Shown here: in pieces, positions 35,348 to 44,314 of the stretch
How the letters are laid out: the number at the start of each line of letters is the position of its first letter
How positions within the stretch are numbered: the stretch's first letter is position 1
Source of the DNA: JBEKIK01 sp963838495
GTDB taxonomy: Bacteria > Planctomycetota > Planctomycetia > Pirellulales > Thermoguttaceae
Length of the DNA: 64,000 bases
Direction: 5' to 3'
Assembly (NCBI GenBank): GCA_963838495.1
Contig: CAWIRC010000002.1
Span: 558,001-622,000, forward strand
The notes under the pieces: generated by a model
The model's database searches: none
Told to the model about the DNA's origin: nothing
What the model saw: the letters and a program-made list of their open reading frames with translations, nothing else
Made by a program: the position numbers and the translations under genes

Positions 35348-36595
35348 ATGAATCTCCACGTCATATTGCGAGTCTCCCTGCGGTCGCTGTTGAAAAACAA
35401 AACCCGCGCCGGTCTGACGGTGCTGGGGATCGTCATCGGCGTGGGCGCGGTGATCTTGCTGGTTTCAATCAGCCAATCCGCCGGCAAGATGGTCAACGAC
35501 CAATTCGAAAGTCTGGGCACCAACGTGCTCTTCATTCTGCCCGGCAGCTATACCGGCGGAGGCATGCGCCTTCCTTCCGGGACCTTCACCACGCTCCTGG
35601 CATCCGACGCCGACGCCTTGGCCGCCGAGTGCCCCACCGTCCTGGCCGCCTCGCCCGAAGTCAGCGCAAAGGCCCAAGTCGTGGCCGGAAACCTCAACTG
35701 GGCCCCGGACTCGATCATGGGCGTCAACGAAACTTATTTGACCATCCGCAACCAGCAGGTCGAACGCGGCGAATTCTTCTCCGCCGCCGACGTCCACACC
35801 GCCTCCAAAGTCTGCATCATCGGCCAAACCGTGGCCGAAAACCTCTTTCCCGGCATGGACTGCGTCGGTGCCACGATCCGCATTAAAAAAATCCCCTTCC
35901 GCGTCATCGGACTCTTGGAGCCCAAAGGGGCCAACCTCTTCGGCCAAGACCAGGACAACATCGTCCTGGCCCCCTTCACCACCATCAAGAAAAAAGTCAG
36001 CGGCAGCAATTTCAATAACGTCGATTGCATCTTCGTCTCCGCCCGCTGGACCGACCAGATGAAACAGACCGAAGAAGAAGTCACCAACCTCTTGCGCCAG
36101 CGCCACCACATCCGCCCGGGAAACGAAGACGACTTCACCGTCCGCAACACCTCCGAAGTCGCCCGCGTCCTGAATATCATCACCATGGTTATGACCCTCC
36201 TCTTGGGCTCCGTGGCCAGCGTGTCCCTCGTTGTCGGCGGGGTGGGCATCATGAACATCATGCTCGTCTCCGTGACCGAACGCACCCGCGAAATCGGCAT
36301 CCGCCTCGCCGTCGGCGCCCGCTCCCGCGATATCCTCCGCCAGTTCCTCCTCGAAGCCGTCGTCCTATCCTTGTTGGGCGGAGTAATCGGCGTCATCTTC
36401 GGAATTCTCACCTCCGTGGCCGCCACCTACGTCGTCAACCTCTTTCTCTCCGGCACACGCTGGCCTTTGACTATCTCCATTAATGCCATCTTCGTCTCCC
36501 TGGGTTTCGCGGCCTCGGTGGGCATGTTTTTCGGCTACTATCCCGCCCGAAAAGCCAGCCGCCTTGATCCCATCGAATCCCTCCGCTACGAATGA
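35348..36595 (+). CDS. MacB-type ABC permease (FtsX-like)
   Basis: A 415-residue permease. An N-terminal membrane helix (RAGLTVLGIVIGVGAVILLVS) is followed by a large periplasmic MacB-core domain (about 45-270, SQSAGKMVNDQFESLGTNVLFI and onward). Three C-terminal helices form the FtsX domain (VASVSLVVGGVGIMNIMLVSV, then VTERTREIGIRLAVGARSRDILRQFL with the coupling region). It is the partner of the ATPase at 33058 and the adaptor at 33790. The unusual order is regulator, ATPase, adaptor, repeat spacer, permease. Substrate is unknown; MacAB homologues export macrolides, lipopeptides or toxins. Confidence 0.93.
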   Translation: MNLHVILRVSLRSLLKNKTRAGLTVLGIVIGVGAVILLVSISQSAGKMVNDQFESLGTNVLFILPGSYTGGGMRLPSGTFTTLLASDADALAAECPTVLAASPEVSAKAQVVAGNLNWAPDSIMGVNETYLTIRNQQVERGEFFSAADVHTASKVCIIGQTVAENLFPGMDCVGATIRIKKIPFRVIGLLEPKGANLFGQDQDNIVLAPFTTIKKKVSGSNFNNVDCIFVSARWTDQMKQTEEEVTNLLRQRHHIRPGNEDDFTVRNTSEVARVLNIITMVMTLLLGSVASVSLVVGGVGIMNIMLVSVTERTREIGIRLAVGARSRDILRQFLLEAVVLSLLGGVIGVIFGILTSVAATYVVNLFLSGTRWPLTISINAIFVSLGFAASVGMFFGYYPARKASRLDPIESLRYE

Positions 36596-36620
36596 CCATT
36601 TCCCCCGCTACCTCCGTTTA

Positions 36621-37086
36621 ATAGCCGCGAAGCGATGTATCAGTACAGCCGCAACGCGGCGGACTACGATTAATAGCCGCGAAGCGATGTATCAGCACAG
36701 CCGCAACGCGGCGGACTACGATTAATAGCCGCGAAGCGATGTATCAGCACAGCCGCAACGCGGCGGACTACGATTAATAGCCGCGAAGCGATGTATCAGC
36801 ACAGCCGCAACGCGGCGGACTACGATTAATAGCCGCGAAGCGATGTATCAGCACAGCCGCAACGCGGCGGACTACGATTAATAGCCGCGAAGCGATGTAT
36901 CAGCACAGCCGCAACGCGGCGGACTACGATTAATAGCCGCGAAGCGATGTATCAGCACAGCCGCAACGCGGCGGACTACGATTAATAGCCGCGAAGCGAT
37001 GTATCAGCACAGCCGCAACGCGGCGGACTACGATTAATAGCCGCGAAGCGATGTATCAGCACAGCCGCAACGCGGCGGACTACGAT
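36621..37086. repeat. Nine direct repeats of 52 bp
   Basis: Units begin ATAGCCGCGAAGCG at 36621, 36673, 36725, 36777, 36829, 36881, 36933, 36985 and 37037, with exact 52-base spacing. All are identical except for one base (CAGTACAG versus CAGCACAG) in the first. Each contains the self-complementary core CCGCAACGCGG. There are no spacers, so it is not a CRISPR array. Stops occur in every unit, so it is noncoding. Confidence 0.95.
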
Positions 37087-37410
37087 AGCCCAGGGCGGAG
37101 CAGCGCAGCCCTGGGTCAGCGGATCGCATCAAAACTCTCAAGCCCTGAAAGGGCGCGCTAACGGCCGCCTCATGGTTTAGCCGCCGTTTCGCCCGGGAGC
37201 TTGCTCCCGGCGGCGCCCGTTTAGCCCGGGAGCTTGCTCCCGGCGAATATAATACGCAATATGCCTCGCCACATCTTCTTGAATTTTGCTATAGCCCCTT
37301 CATTTCCATATTATCAGCCCCGGAGGGGCTTAGGTGTGTAGCCGGTGGCGCAAGCCACCGGTAATGGGCAATTCGTAATTTCAAAGCCCTGAAAGGGCGA
37401 CATTAAACCG
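37087..37410. repeat. Island of mixed palindromic repeats before gyrA
   Basis: In order: AGCCCAGGGCGGAGC...GCAGCCCTGGGT (about 37085-37117), AAGCCCTGAAAGGGC (about 37139 and 37384), two copies of GCCCGGGAGCTTGCTCCCGG (37191-37210 and 37224-37243), CAGCCCCGGAGGGGCTT (about 37315) and GTAGCCGGTGGCGCAAGCCACCGG (about 37338). The first two recur near 60465-60540. The remaining bases to gyrA (37411-37673) hold no gene. Confidence 0.8.
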
Positions 37411-37673
37411 GAAATTGCCCCTTATTATCTCCATGAAAACAATCCGCAAATATGCTGTTTTAAAGCTAATTTTGCGGCCAATTTTCATCGCCTTCCAGGC
37501 ATTTTAAAAAGACAAAAAATCTCCCGCATGAACGCCGACATAACCTCTTGCCAATAAAAGACTTGCGTCAACAATAACTTCCCGTCCGGCCATTGTGGAA
37601 ATAGGCTCGAATCGCTATATTTACAATCTTGTTGAAATCGAGTTGATGCTTAATCCTGCCGAAAGGGCCTGCG

Positions 37674-40442
37674 TTGTCCAACGATACGAATCTTCCCCCC
37701 GATCAGCCGGGACCAGAAAACATCCCTCCACCCCAACCGCCACCCGGCGACGGCGACGGCAATCCCATGGGCCGGCTGCTGGAAATGCCTATCGAGGAGG
37801 AACTCAAGGGCAGTTATTTGACCTACGCCATGAGCGTCATTGTCAGCCGCGCCTTGCCCGATGTCCGCGACGGTCTAAAGCCCTCCCAGCGCCGCATCCT
37901 CGTGGCCATGAACGATCTAAACCTCGGCCCCGGCGCAGGCCGCGTAAAATGCGCGAAAATCTCCGGCGATACCAGCGGCAATTATCACCCGCACGGCGAA
38001 GTCGTCATCTATCCCACCCTGGTCCGCATGGCCCAGGAATGGAACATGCGCTACGTGCTCGTCAACAAGCAGGGAAATTTCGGCTCCATCGCCGGCCTGC
38101 CGCCCGCGGCCATGCGATACACCGAGGCCCGCCTTTCCCCCATCGCCGCGCTGATGCTCGAAGATTTAAAACTCGACACCGTCGATTTCATCCCCACCTA
38201 CGACGAGCGGCGCATGGAACCCGTCGTCCTGCCCTCGAAATTCCCCAACCTCCTCGTGAACGGCTCCAACGGCATCGCCGTGGGCATGGCCACCTCCATC
38301 CCGCCCCACAACCTCGGCGAAATCTGCGACGCACTCATAACGCTCATCGACGAACCCGACGTCTCCATCGACGAATTGTTGGAGATCGTGCCCGGTCCCG
38401 ATTTTCCCACCGGCGGCGTGGTCTGCGGCAGGGCCGGCATCCGCCGCGGATATTATACCGGCCGGAGCACAATCGTGCTCCGTGCACGGGCGGCCATCGA
38501 GGAGCATAATAACCGCTTCCGCATCGTCGTAAGCGAGATCCCATTCCAGCAATCCCGCGACAGGATCGAAGAACGCATCGCCGACGCCGTCAATGAAGGA
38601 AAAATTGCCGGCATCTCCGGCTGCCGCAACGAAAGCGACCTCGACGAGCCGGTTCGACTGGTCCTCGATCTGAAACGCGACGCCGACCCCGAAATCGTCC
38701 TCAACCAGCTCTATCAATTCACCCCCCTCCAAGACAGCTTTTCCATCATCTTCCTGGCACTGGTCAACGGCAAGCCCCGCGTCCTTTCCATCAAGGAATT
38801 ACTGGAAGAGTTCTTGCGGCACCGCGAAACCGTTATCCGCCGCCGCACCCAATTCCTGCTCTTCCGGGCAAGGCAGCGCAAGCACACCGTCGAAGGCCTG
38901 CTCTTGGCCCACGCCAACATCGACGAAGTCATCCGCGTCATCCGCTCTTCCGCCACCCAGGTCGAGGCCAAAGGGCGCCTGATGCAAATTCAAACCCCCT
39001 CCGCCATGCTCCGCCTGGCCCTGGGCGACGAAGGTTTCGCCGTCTTCGTCGCCGAGCGCGGCGAAAGCGAAAACTACACCTTGACCCCGGTCCAGGCCGA
39101 CGCCATCCTCAAAATGACCCTCGGCCAACTGGTCAATCTCGAGCAAAACAAGCTCGCCGATGAACACCGCGCCTTGCTCGCCGAAATCGCCGAGTACAAC
39201 CGCATCCTCTCCGACCGCAAAAACATCCTCGAGCTCATCCGCGAGGAACTCCGTGAACTCAAACGAAAGCACGCCGAACCCCGCCGCACCGAAATCAGCG
39301 GCGAGGAAATCGGCGATATCAATCTCGAAGACCTGATCGAAGAAGAGATCATGGTCGTCTCCATCACCTCCAACGGCTACGTTAAGCGCACGCCCGTTTC
39401 TGCCTACCGCGCCCAGCACCGCGGCGGCAAAGGACTCACAGGCGCAAAAACCGAAGAGGAAGACCCCGTCCAACACCTCTTCGTCGCCAGCACGCACGCC
39501 TACCTCCTCTTCTTCACCAACATGGGCAAGGTCTATTGGCGAAAGGTCTACGACCTGCCCCAGCTCGCCCGCGACAGCCGCGGCCGGGCCGTCGTCAACC
39601 TGCTTAACCTCTCCGAGGGCGAACAGATCGCCGATTGCCGGGCCGTCAAGGATTTCAACCTCCCCGATCATTACCTGGTCATGGCCACCGCGCGTGGATT
39701 GGTCAAAAAAACGCCCCTCGCCGCCTACAGCCGCCCCTGGAAAACAGGCATCATCGCCATCAAACTCCGCGAAGGCGACGAACTCGTCGATGTCGTCGTG
39801 GCCAAGCCCGGCGACGAACTCGTACTGGCCACTGCCAAGGGCATGGCCATCCGCTTCAAACAATCCGACGCCCGGCCCATGGGCCGCAACTCCTCCGGCG
39901 TAAAAGGCATCAAGCTCACCGCCGCCGACTCGGTCGTGGGCATGGTCGTCGCCGATCCCGAGGCCACGCTCCTTACAGCCTGCGCCAACGGCTACGGCAA
40001 ACGCACGCCCTTCGGACCTAATCTGGAAATCAATGTGGCCCAGGAAGGCGCCGCTGCCGCGGAGGAAACCGAAACGGATGAAGATATGTCCGAACACGAA
40101 GTCGAGCAGCCTGAAATGGAAGGCGAGGAAGCCGCCGAAGGCGAAGAAGAAGAACTCACCTCCGCCCATTGCTATCGCACCCAGCGCCGCGGCGGCAAAG
40201 GACTCCGCGACGTAAAAACCACCGAGCGCAACGGCCCCGCAATCGGCATCGTCTCCGTCCGCGACGAAGACGAACTGTTCATGATCACCGCCCGCGGTAA
40301 AATCCAGCGCATCCCCGCCGCCGATATCAGCATCATCGGCCGCAACACCCAGGGCGTGAGAATCATGAGCCTCGACGAAGACGACAAACTCGTCGCCGTC
40401 AAACGCGTGCCAAAGGTAGAAAACGGCGAAAAAGAAGGGTAG
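37674..40442 (+). CDS. gyrA: DNA gyrase/topoisomerase IV subunit A
   Basis: A 922-residue type IIA topoisomerase A subunit. Start TTG 37674 (a stop lies 28 bases upstream in frame; GAAAGGG is a good ribosome site). Seen: SYLTYAMSVIVSRALPDVRDGLKPSQRRIL, the catalytic Tyr149 in PAAMRYTEAR, and LVNGSNGIAVGMATSIPPHN. The C-terminal pinwheel has gyrase-box-like QHRGGKG and a second YRTQRRGGKG near the end. Two oddities are an acidic insert of about 40 residues (about 790-830, mostly Glu) between the last blades, and a quinolone-contact region reading HPHGEVVIYPTLV where E. coli has HPHGDSAVYDTIV. No subunit B gene is in the window, so gyrA versus parC is not certain. Confidence 0.92.
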   Translation: MSNDTNLPPDQPGPENIPPPQPPPGDGDGNPMGRLLEMPIEEELKGSYLTYAMSVIVSRALPDVRDGLKPSQRRILVAMNDLNLGPGAGRVKCAKISGDTSGNYHPHGEVVIYPTLVRMAQEWNMRYVLVNKQGNFGSIAGLPPAAMRYTEARLSPIAALMLEDLKLDTVDFIPTYDERRMEPVVLPSKFPNLLVNGSNGIAVGMATSIPPHNLGEICDALITLIDEPDVSIDELLEIVPGPDFPTGGVVCGRAGIRRGYYTGRSTIVLRARAAIEEHNNRFRIVVSEIPFQQSRDRIEERIADAVNEGKIAGISGCRNESDLDEPVRLVLDLKRDADPEIVLNQLYQFTPLQDSFSIIFLALVNGKPRVLSIKELLEEFLRHRETVIRRRTQFLLFRARQRKHTVEGLLLAHANIDEVIRVIRSSATQVEAKGRLMQIQTPSAMLRLALGDEGFAVFVAERGESENYTLTPVQADAILKMTLGQLVNLEQNKLADEHRALLAEIAEYNRILSDRKNILELIREELRELKRKHAEPRRTEISGEEIGDINLEDLIEEEIMVVSITSNGYVKRTPVSAYRAQHRGGKGLTGAKTEEEDPVQHLFVASTHAYLLFFTNMGKVYWRKVYDLPQLARDSRGRAVVNLLNLSEGEQIADCRAVKDFNLPDHYLVMATARGLVKKTPLAAYSRPWKTGIIAIKLREGDELVDVVVAKPGDELVLATAKGMAIRFKQSDARPMGRNSSGVKGIKLTAADSVVGMVVADPEATLLTACANGYGKRTPFGPNLEINVAQEGAAAAEETETDEDMSEHEVEQPEMEGEEAAEGEEEELTSAHCYRTQRRGGKGLRDVKTTERNGPAIGIVSVRDEDELFMITARGKIQRIPAADISIIGRNTQGVRIMSLDEDDKLVAVKRVPKVENGEKEG

Positions 40443-40451
40443 AAACGTTTA

Positions 40452-40480
40452 GCCCGGGAGCTTGCTCCCGGAGTTTTTCA
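40452..40480. terminator. Palindrome GCCCGGGAGCTTGCTCCCGG, possible gyrA terminator
   Basis: A perfect stem with TTTTTC soon after, 10 bases past the gyrA stop. The same palindrome occurs at 37191, 37224 and 51027, so it is a dispersed repeat that could act as a terminator. Confidence 0.6.
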
Positions 40481-40546
40481 AAGCCACACCTGACATATAT
40501 GTAAATATCATCATTCCCCGGCGCTTGCAACGGGGGCGCCGCCATC

Positions 40547-41517
40547 ATGAAAAACTGCCCTTTGCCCCGGCTCGACGACGATTCCCAACTCAGGGTGCGA
40601 CTTCTGCCCTATTGCCGCCTCCAGCCCGGCGATATCTGGCGCGATCCCCTCCGCCGGCACGCCGTCGGCTGCCTGGATGCCGCCGATTCCGACGCCGTTT
40701 GCCGACTGCTGCAAGAAAATCGACCACCCTGGCCATTCAAGACCCGCCTTACAACCTGGCCGCCTTCAAGGTCCGCGCCATCAAAGAATATATCGATTGG
40801 TGCAGGCACTGGATCCGCTCTACAAACGCCGTCCTGGCCCGCGACGCATCGCTCTACGTCTGGATCGGCGCCGATCAGAACGACGGCTTCCAGCCACTGG
40901 CCGACTTCATCATCATGATGCGCGACGAGCCCTTTTCTCCGCGCAGCTTCATCACCATGCGCAACCAGCGCGGTTACGGCACGCAAAAAAATTGGATGGC
41001 CGTCCGCCAGGAACTGCTCTACTACGTCAAGGGCCGGCCCGTCTTCAACGTCGATGCCGAATACACCGCCATACCCAAAATCCTACGCGGCTATTATAAA
41101 AAAGTCGCCGGCGCGCTTACGGAAAATCTCCAGCGCGGCAAGGCCCAAACTATCCGCGCCGGAAACGTCTGGGTCAACGTCCAGCAAGTCTTTTACCGCA
41201 TGCAAGAAAACGTCTCCGGATGCTACGCCCAAAAACCCCTCAAGTCCATCGATCGCATCATCCGCGCAAGTTCCAGCCCCGGCGACGCCGTGCTCGATCT
41301 TTTCGCCCATTCCGGCACTACGCTCCTGGCGGCCGAGATCATCAATAGGCGGTGCTTTACCGCCGACCTCGACCCCCTGTTTTGCGAAATCGCCATCCGC
41401 CGCCTGGAACATTATCGCCGAACAGGTAAAATAGGCTGGCAAAACAGCCACCCCTTCGAACAGGAAATAACGGATTTAAATGCCGCTTCCGACTGTTTAC
41501 AGGAATCACTAAAATGA
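40547..41517 (+). CDS. Site-specific DNA methyltransferase, beta class (frameshifted)
   Basis: An amino-methyltransferase for adenine-N6 or cytosine-N4. From ATG 40547 the first frame gives MKNCPLPRLDDDSQLR to LLQENRP; after one missing base near 40726, the second continues TLAIQDPPYNL (catalytic DPPY). A central recognition region follows (RGYGTQKNWMAV, FYRMQENV), then the SAM-binding motif DLFAHSGTTLLAAE and FTADLDP near the C-terminus. Catalytic motif before SAM motif defines the beta group. About 323 residues after repair. No restriction nuclease is adjacent, so it may be an orphan, regulatory methylase. It overlaps the next gene by four bases (ATGA). Confidence 0.87.
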
Positions 41518-42827
41518 AAATCGTTGTCATCGGCACGGGTTACGTGGGTCTGGTCACCGGCACTTGTATGGCCGAAACAGGCAACAACGTTGTATGCGTC
41601 GATTGCGACCGCAAAAAAATCGACCTCCTCAACCGCGGCCACATCCCCATCTACGAACCGGGCCTGGCCGAACTCGTCGCCCGAAACGTCAGCGCCGGCC
41701 GGCTCCACTTCACCACCGATCAGGCGGCCGCCGCTGCCAAGGCGCAAATCGTCTTTCTGGCCGTCGGCACCCCAGCGTCCGAAGACGGCACCGTCAACCT
41801 GGCCGCGCTCTGGGCGGTCGTGGAAGGCATCGCGGCACACTTGACTAAAGACTGCATCGTCGTCTGCAAGAGCACCGCCCCCATGGGCACAAACGCCAAA
41901 ATCGCCACACGTCTGAAAGAACTTACCGGACGCGACGTCAACGTGGCCAGCAATCCCGAGTTTCTCAAGGAAGGCACCGCCATCGAGGATTTCATGAAAC
42001 CCGACCGCGTCGTCATCGGCGCCCGCCGCTCCTATGTCGCCGAAATCCTCAGGGACCTCTACCAGCCCTATCTCCGCACTGAAAAACCGCTGCTCGTCAT
42101 GTCGCCCGAAAGCGCCGAAATGACCAAGTACGCCGCCAACGCCCTCTTGGCCACCAAAATCAGTTTCATCAACGAAATGGCCAATATCTGCGAGCGCTCG
42201 GGCGCCGATATAAACGAAGTCCGCCGCGGCATGGGCTTCGACAACCGCATCGGCTTCGCCTTTCTCTTTCCCGGCGTGGGCTTCGGCGGAAGCTGCTTTC
42301 CCAAGGACGTCCTCGCCCTGACCGCCGCCGCCCGTGAGCAAGGCGTCGATCCCCGCATCCTCGATGCCGTACACTCCGTAAACCAGGCACAGAAAAAAAT
42401 TCTCGCCGATAAAATCGAACGCCACTTCGAAGGCAAATTGGCAAACAAGGCCATCGCCGTCTGGGGGCTGGCCTTCAAACCCGGCACCGACGACATCCGC
42501 GAAGCCCCATCGCTGGCACTCATCGACCGCCTCCTCGCCCGCGGCGCAAAACTCCGCGTCCACGATCCCGTGGCCATGGACAACGTCCGCCAGGTGTACG
42601 GCGAAAAATTAGTCTATTGCGAACGACGCGACGATGCCCTGATCGGCGCCGACGCACTGGCCATCATGACCGAATGGAAGCAATTCGTGCATCCCGACTT
42701 CGAGGAAATGGGCAAGCTCATGCGCCAGAAAATCATCTTCGACGGCCGAAATATCTACAATCCCCAACGCATGCGAGAAGCCGGCTTCACCTATTACAGC
42801 ATCGGCGGACCCCCTGTTACTCCATAA
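41514..42827 (+). CDS. ugd: UDP-glucose 6-dehydrogenase
   Basis: Oxidises UDP-glucose to UDP-glucuronate with NAD for polysaccharide synthesis. An N-terminal Rossmann domain (KIVVIGTGYVGLVTGTCMAE, IPIYEPGLAELV), the central helix (SPESAEMTKYAANALLATKISFINEMANICE) and the catalytic Cys in GFGGSCFPKD (about residue 261) are present. The C-terminal domain has AVWGLAFKPGTDDIREAPSL and DGRNIY. At 437 residues it is full length. It starts within the stop of the methylase gene. Other exopolysaccharide genes are absent here. Confidence 0.95.
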   Translation: MKIVVIGTGYVGLVTGTCMAETGNNVVCVDCDRKKIDLLNRGHIPIYEPGLAELVARNVSAGRLHFTTDQAAAAAKAQIVFLAVGTPASEDGTVNLAALWAVVEGIAAHLTKDCIVVCKSTAPMGTNAKIATRLKELTGRDVNVASNPEFLKEGTAIEDFMKPDRVVIGARRSYVAEILRDLYQPYLRTEKPLLVMSPESAEMTKYAANALLATKISFINEMANICERSGADINEVRRGMGFDNRIGFAFLFPGVGFGGSCFPKDVLALTAAAREQGVDPRILDAVHSVNQAQKKILADKIERHFEGKLANKAIAVWGLAFKPGTDDIREAPSLALIDRLLARGAKLRVHDPVAMDNVRQVYGEKLVYCERRDDALIGADALAIMTEWKQFVHPDFEEMGKLMRQKIIFDGRNIYNPQRMREAGFTYYSIGGPPVTP

Positions 42828-42834
42828 CACACTT

Positions 42835-42934
42835 CTCCCCTCTCCCTTTGGGAGAGGGGCAGGGGGTGAGGGCAATGGGAGAGGGGAGAGGGGCAGGGGG
42901 TGAGGGCAATGGGAGAGGGGAGAGGGGGTGAGAG
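42835..42934. repeat. GAGAGGG-type palindromic repeats, three partial copies
   Basis: CTCTCCCTTTGGGAGAGGGGCAGGGGGTGAGGGC, then two shorter GGGAGAGGGGAGAGGGG-GTGAG units. They are followed by an AAAGCCGCGACCATCGGTCGC palindrome at about 42952. Confidence 0.75.
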
Positions 42935-43133
42935 CGAAACCCATGTAAAGCCGCGACCATCGGTCGCCCTTGCCCCCGCTTGATTCTAAAAAAATCATCG
43001 CTCGCGCTTGCTCTCGCTTGGTGCGTCGAATTCCGGTGCCCCATACCCGCTTATACGCAAAAAGCGGCGAACAATGCGCGATCTTTTGCACATCTATCGC
43101 CCCTCGCTCGTCACTCTTTTTTACTTCCTTGCA

Positions 43134-43904
43134 TTAGCAGCGATGCAAAAGATGCATGATCCTGTTGCTTATTGCGCTCCCGCTTAAAAGGGCCGAAAAG
43201 CCCAAAACCAAAAACGCTATCGCCGTCAACATCAGGGCGTGGATGCCAGTTAAAGCAAGTATCCCCAACACTATCGCCCCAAGGCCGAAAACGATTTGCA
43301 CGCTCACCGCGGTAAACTTGCCCAGCCGGTTGCGGCGGTAATACGTCCGCTTCGACTCCTCCAACTCGATCCCGTATTCCAGGTCCTCCAACCGCGAGGT
43401 CAGTCCTGATCCCAAAACCAGCGCGGTGCCGAATACCAAGACGGATACGGTGGCCAAAAGCAAGGGAATAAATCCCAGTATCGCCAGGATCCCCAAAACC
43501 ACCCCAGTAATCCCGGCCAAAAACTCGGCGATCATCCCGCCGGCCAGTTCCATCGAGGCCCACCGGCCGGTGCTGATCTCCGCCGGCAGCCTCCAATATC
43601 GGAAGGCCACGGTCCCGCCCTCGAACAACAACGCTACGCCGATGACCAAGGTCGCTATCGAAACCAGGTGCAAGGGCAAGATGTTTACCAGGCTGAGTAT
43701 TCCCAGCACTATCGCTGCGAATCCCCCAGTCGCCCCGATCATCGAACCGCTCGTCACTACTTCCATCGATACCCGCCTCTCGTATTCCGGCGACCACGGT
43801 TCAAATCCTCGCATCCACTTCTCCCGCTCGGTCCTCCTTTCTGTTCCGCGCACGTCGGGCGAACCGCCGTGCAGCTCGCCGCTTTCCTTTTCTACGGTAG
43901 ACAT
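43134..43904 (-). CDS. Polytopic membrane protein of unknown function
   Basis: A 256-residue protein with a charged N-terminus of about 50 residues (SGELHGGSPDVRGTERRTEREKWM). Three similar pairs of membrane helices follow, each built on GxxAIVLGILSLxxxxPLHL: at about 58-90, 120-155 and 205-250. The three-fold internal similarity (AIVLGILSLVNI, GVVLGILAILGF, AIVLGILALTGI) suggests duplication. A basic loop (SKRTYYRRNRLGKF) lies between pairs 2 and 3. No family could be named. It resembles small DUF-type membrane proteins of seven-helix size and stands alone. Confidence 0.7.
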   Translation of the reverse strand: MSTVEKESGELHGGSPDVRGTERRTEREKWMRGFEPWSPEYERRVSMEVVTSGSMIGATGGFAAIVLGILSLVNILPLHLVSIATLVIGVALLFEGGTVAFRYWRLPAEISTGRWASMELAGGMIAEFLAGITGVVLGILAILGFIPLLLATVSVLVFGTALVLGSGLTSRLEDLEYGIELEESKRTYYRRNRLGKFTAVSVQIVFGLGAIVLGILALTGIHALMLTAIAFLVLGFSALLSGSAISNRIMHLLHRC

Positions 43905-44190
43905 AATCAGTCCTCCGCTAACAATTCTAAGCGATTTTCAACCAGTGGACTCGCTCAAACCACTCGGAAACTACTCTGTTCCGCTACTTCTCTCTATTCG
44001 ATTATACGCGCCCGAATTCTTCGGATTTGTAAGTCGAATGAGATTAAAGAATTACGAATCCTGGTCAGATGTTGCGCGTTGAATTTCAAGAAAACATGCG
44101 ACAAATGCGAAAAAGATGCGGGCAAAAAAGAAAAAATTTCTTTATATAAAATAATAGATCGCTTGGCCCGTTTGCAGTAATTTTTATTTA

Positions 44191-44278
44191 GAACTCTAAC
44201 ATATCCTCCCCTCTCCCTTTGGGAGAGGGGCAGGGGGTGAGGGCATTGTCAAATATGTATTGGATATTGTTAGAGTTC
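44191..44278. mobile_element. 88-bp element: GAGAGGG palindrome inside 16-17 bp inverted repeats
   Basis: The ends are GAACTCTAACATATCC (44191) and GGATATTGTTAGAGTTC (to 44278), inverted copies with a single-base gap. The centre is the GAGAGGG palindromic repeat. It occupies most of the spacer between the membrane protein and the sigma-54 activator (43905-44314), which otherwise holds no gene. Confidence 0.7.
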
Positions 44279-44314
44279 CTTAGTGGAAATTAGTGTCAAA
44301 AAAATTTTCTGATT

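Noticed and set aside
36621..37086. CRISPR-like array
   Set aside because: The 52-bp units abut directly with no variable spacers, and no cas genes are nearby.
37595..38509. Arg/His/Pro-rich frame over the start of gyrA
   Set aside because: A shadow of gyrA in another frame with an Arg/Pro-rich composition typical of GC-rich antisense or shifted frames.
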